This document shows, in pieces, positions 5,744-7,226 of a DNA stretch of 7,226 nt. Numbering within the stretch: the stretch's first letter is position 1; every line of letters begins with the position of its first letter. Location: NCBI GenBank assembly GCA_036510735.1, contig DATCDK010000245.1, forward strand, positions 1-7,226, in the 5' to 3' direction. Below the pieces are notes generated by a model that saw only the letters and a list, made by a program, of their open reading frames with translations, was not told where the DNA came from and did no database searches. This stretch comes from PALSA-607 sp036510735. Lineage in GTDB: Bacteria > Actinomycetota > Actinomycetes > Acidothermales > Acidothermaceae. The translations under genes and the position numbers were made by a program.

Positions 5744-6988
5744 ATGCCTGCCCCCGGAGAACTGCTTTTCGTCGCACCGCGCCGTGCCAAGCCGCCGCGT
5801 CACCTGGCCGATCTGTCGCCTGCGGATCGACGCGCAGCCGTCGGCGAGCTCGGGCAACCGCCATTTCGCGCCTCGCAGCTCTCGAACCACTACTTCAGCC
5901 GGCTGGTCGACGACCCCGAGGCGATGACCGACGTCCCGGCGGCGTCGCGTGAGGCCCTGGTCGGCGCCCTGCTGCCGACCCTCCTGACGCCGGTGCGCGA
6001 GGTCACATGCGACGACGGCGCCACGCGCAAGACGGTCTGGCGGCTCTTCGATGGCACGCTCGTCGAGTCGGTGCTGATGCGTTATTTCGGACCGGCGGCC
6101 CCGGCCCTGGCCGAGCTAGGTGATGAGTCGGACGACGAGGTGTTGGCGTCTGAGTCGCCGGCTCGCCCCGCGCCGACGACCCGCGGTCGCGACCGGGTCA
6201 CCATCTGCGTGTCGAGCCAGGCGGGTTGCGGGATGAACTGCCCGTTCTGCGCGACCGGCCAGGCGGGCCTGACACGCAACTTGTCGACCGGCGAGATCGT
6301 TGAGCAGGTCGTCGCCGGCGCTCGGGCGATGGCACGGGGTGAGATTCCCGGTGGCGCGGGCCGCATCTCCAATGTGGTCTTCATGGGCATGGGCGAGCCG
6401 CTGGCCAACTACAACGCCGTTCTCGGTGCCGTCCGCCGTCTCACTGACCCTGCGCCCGACGGGCTGGGCATTTCGCAACGTGGGATTACCGTGTCGACCG
6501 TCGGCTTGGTGCCGGCGATCGACAAGCTCACGGCCGAGGGCCTCAATGTCACGCTGGCCGTGTCATTGCACGCACCCGACGACGAGTTGCGCGACACCTT
6601 GGTCCCGATCAATACCCGTTGGAAGGTCGCCGAGGTGCTCGACGCGGCTGCGCGTTACGTCGATGCGACGAAGCGGCGAGTGTCGATCGAGTACGCGTTG
6701 ATCCGCGACATCAACGATCAGGCATGGCGGGCCGACATGCTCGGGCAGTTGCTGCGCGAACGGCTCGGACACCTCGTGCACGTCAATCTCATTCCACTCA
6801 ATCCCACGCCAGGCTCGATATGGACGGCGTCGCGCAGCAAGGACGAGAAGGCTTTCGTTCGTGGGTTGGAGAATCAGGGCGTCACGGTGACGGTTCGCGA
6901 TACTCGAGGCCGTGAAATTGAAGGAGCCTGCGGACAGCTGGCGACCGACACCCAGCCGACCGCATCGTCATCGGCGGCGGGTAAGTGA
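5744..6988 (+). CDS. rlmN: 23S rRNA (adenine-2503-C2) / tRNA (adenine-37-C2) methyltransferase
   Basis: A predicted 414-residue radical-SAM enzyme that methylates C2 of A2503 in 23S rRNA, and A37 of some tRNAs in E. coli, tuning translation fidelity. The [4Fe-4S] motif C-G-M-N-C-P-F-C is at residues 162-169 (Cys 162, 166, 169). The two mechanistic cysteines fit Cys 155 (in T-I-C-V-S-S-Q-A-G-C) and Cys 396 (in R-E-I-E-G-A-C-G-Q-L), equivalent to E. coli Cys118 and Cys355. G-M-G-E-P-L at 215-220 is the SAM-binding motif, and S-L-H-A, P-I-N and L-I-P-L-N-P-T-P follow as in the family. The frame is open upstream, but the ATG at 5744 begins family-like sequence and lies outside the SPFH gene; its Shine-Dalgarno is weak (GGGGAG about 12 nt upstream). 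Odd: about 34 extra residues, acidic then Pro/Ala-rich, between L-M-R-Y (111-114) and R-V-T-I-C (151-155), where most homologues have only a few. It probably once followed cdsA directly. Confidence 0.96.
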   Translation: MPAPGELLFVAPRRAKPPRHLADLSPADRRAAVGELGQPPFRASQLSNHYFSRLVDDPEAMTDVPAASREALVGALLPTLLTPVREVTCDDGATRKTVWRLFDGTLVESVLMRYFGPAAPALAELGDESDDEVLASESPARPAPTTRGRDRVTICVSSQAGCGMNCPFCATGQAGLTRNLSTGEIVEQVVAGARAMARGEIPGGAGRISNVVFMGMGEPLANYNAVLGAVRRLTDPAPDGLGISQRGITVSTVGLVPAIDKLTAEGLNVTLAVSLHAPDDELRDTLVPINTRWKVAEVLDAAARYVDATKRRVSIEYALIRDINDQAWRADMLGQLLRERLGHLVHVNLIPLNPTPGSIWTASRSKDEKAFVRGLENQGVTVTVRDTRGREIEGACGQLATDTQPTASSSAAGK

Positions 6989-7108
6989 GCGTGGTCTCCG
7001 AACCGTGAACGTGAATTTCGCCAGGTCAGTTTCAAGGGCGGCTACGAGATCGAGCAAGTCGACGACTTTCGCGGTCTGATCGCCGAGGCGATCCAACACG
7101 TGCATTGA
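6985..7108 (+). pseudogene. Frame-broken DivIVA-domain gene remnant
   Basis: A GTG at 6985 overlaps the rlmN stop (GTGA), a typical coupled start, but reads only M-S-V-V-S-E-P before TGA at 7006-7008. One frame over, which is also the rlmN frame after its stop, lies R-E-F-R-Q-V-S-F-K-G-G-Y-E-I-E-Q-V-D-D-F, then about a dozen more residues to a TGA at 7106-7108. That pattern (F-x-x-V-x-F-K-x-G-Y-E-x-x-x-V-D-x-F) is the classic N-terminus of DivIVA domains, which bind curved or polar membrane in actinobacteria. The in-frame part has no start codon of its own, and no long coiled coil follows. I read it as a former small gene broken by an indel near codon 7 and already short. A sequencing error that hides an intact mini-gene, or programmed frameshifting, are alternatives. 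Confidence 0.55.
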
Positions 7109-7125
7109 GCGGACGGTGTCGTGCA

Positions 7126-7226
7126 TCAGCCGCCGAGAAGTCGGTCGAACACCTTCGCCCTCAGCGACGTCTTGCCGGTGCGACTCTCTACCCCGTCGGC
7201 GGAACTCATCACCCGCACGCCCGCGT
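7126..7226 (-). CDS. 3' end of an unidentified reverse-strand gene (partial)
   Basis: An open frame enters from the right edge and ends at TGA 7128-7126, after the residues S-L-R-A-K-V-F-D-R-L-L-G-G. It gives 32 visible residues, starting A-G-V-R-V-M-S-S-A-D-G, with no stop. Codon choice (G/C in third positions) fits a real coding end, and it would be convergent with rlmN and the DivIVA remnant across a 17-nt gap. Too short to identify; an internal ATG at 7209 could alternatively make a 27-residue frame of no meaning. Confidence 0.4.
   Translation of the reverse strand, partial: AGVRVMSSADGVESRTGKTSLRAKVFDRLLGG

Overview
The window is a high-GC stretch of a chromosome, most likely from an actinomycete (Actinomycetota). 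The evidence is GC-rich codon use, GTG starts, a cdsA/rlmN neighbourhood, an actinobacterial-style glyA, a DUF4232 lipoprotein, and a DivIVA-domain remnant next to rlmN. I cannot name the genus. There are no phage, IS, CRISPR, tRNA or rRNA signals.

Layout. The + strand opens with the C-terminal part of cdsA (CDP-diacylglycerol synthase, to 391). A block of five genes on the - strand follows, covering 410 to 5631. In transcription order these are: (1) an SPFH/YdjI-like protein with a C-terminal zinc ribbon (5631 to 4573); (2) a Tim44-like protein, also with a C-terminal zinc ribbon (4550 to 3897); (3) glyA, serine hydroxymethyltransferase (3758 to 2484); (4) a lipoprotein with a low-complexity stalk, a DUF3298/RsiV-like region and a C-terminal DUF4232 domain (2347 to 953); and (5) a small two-helix membrane protein with a bacterial-PH-like tail (949 to 410), which starts 3 nt after the lipoprotein stop. 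The + strand resumes with rlmN (5744 to 6988), divergent from the SPFH gene. After it lie a short, frame-broken DivIVA-domain remnant (6985 to 7108) and the 3' end of an unidentified - strand gene (7126 to the window edge).

How the genes relate. cdsA and rlmN are housekeeping genes that are often close together in actinobacteria; here the five-gene reverse block sits between them. glyA makes glycine and 5,10-methylene-THF. Genes 1 and 2 look like a functional pair: 22 nt apart, each ending in a four-cysteine zinc ribbon, with domain types (SPFH, Tim44-like) linked to membrane scaffolding. Genes 4 and 5 look like a translationally coupled envelope pair. Three strong Shine-Dalgarno sites (before the SPFH gene, glyA and the lipoprotein gene) fix starts well inside the longest open frames.

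I see no clear-cut new defence or mobile system. The most interesting items are the SPFH-ZnR/Tim44-ZnR pair, the decayed DivIVA gene behind rlmN, the coupled lipoprotein/PH-like pair, a perfect 14-bp inverted repeat after glyA, an extra ~34-residue segment in RlmN next to its iron-sulphur motif, and competing hairpins upstream of glyA.
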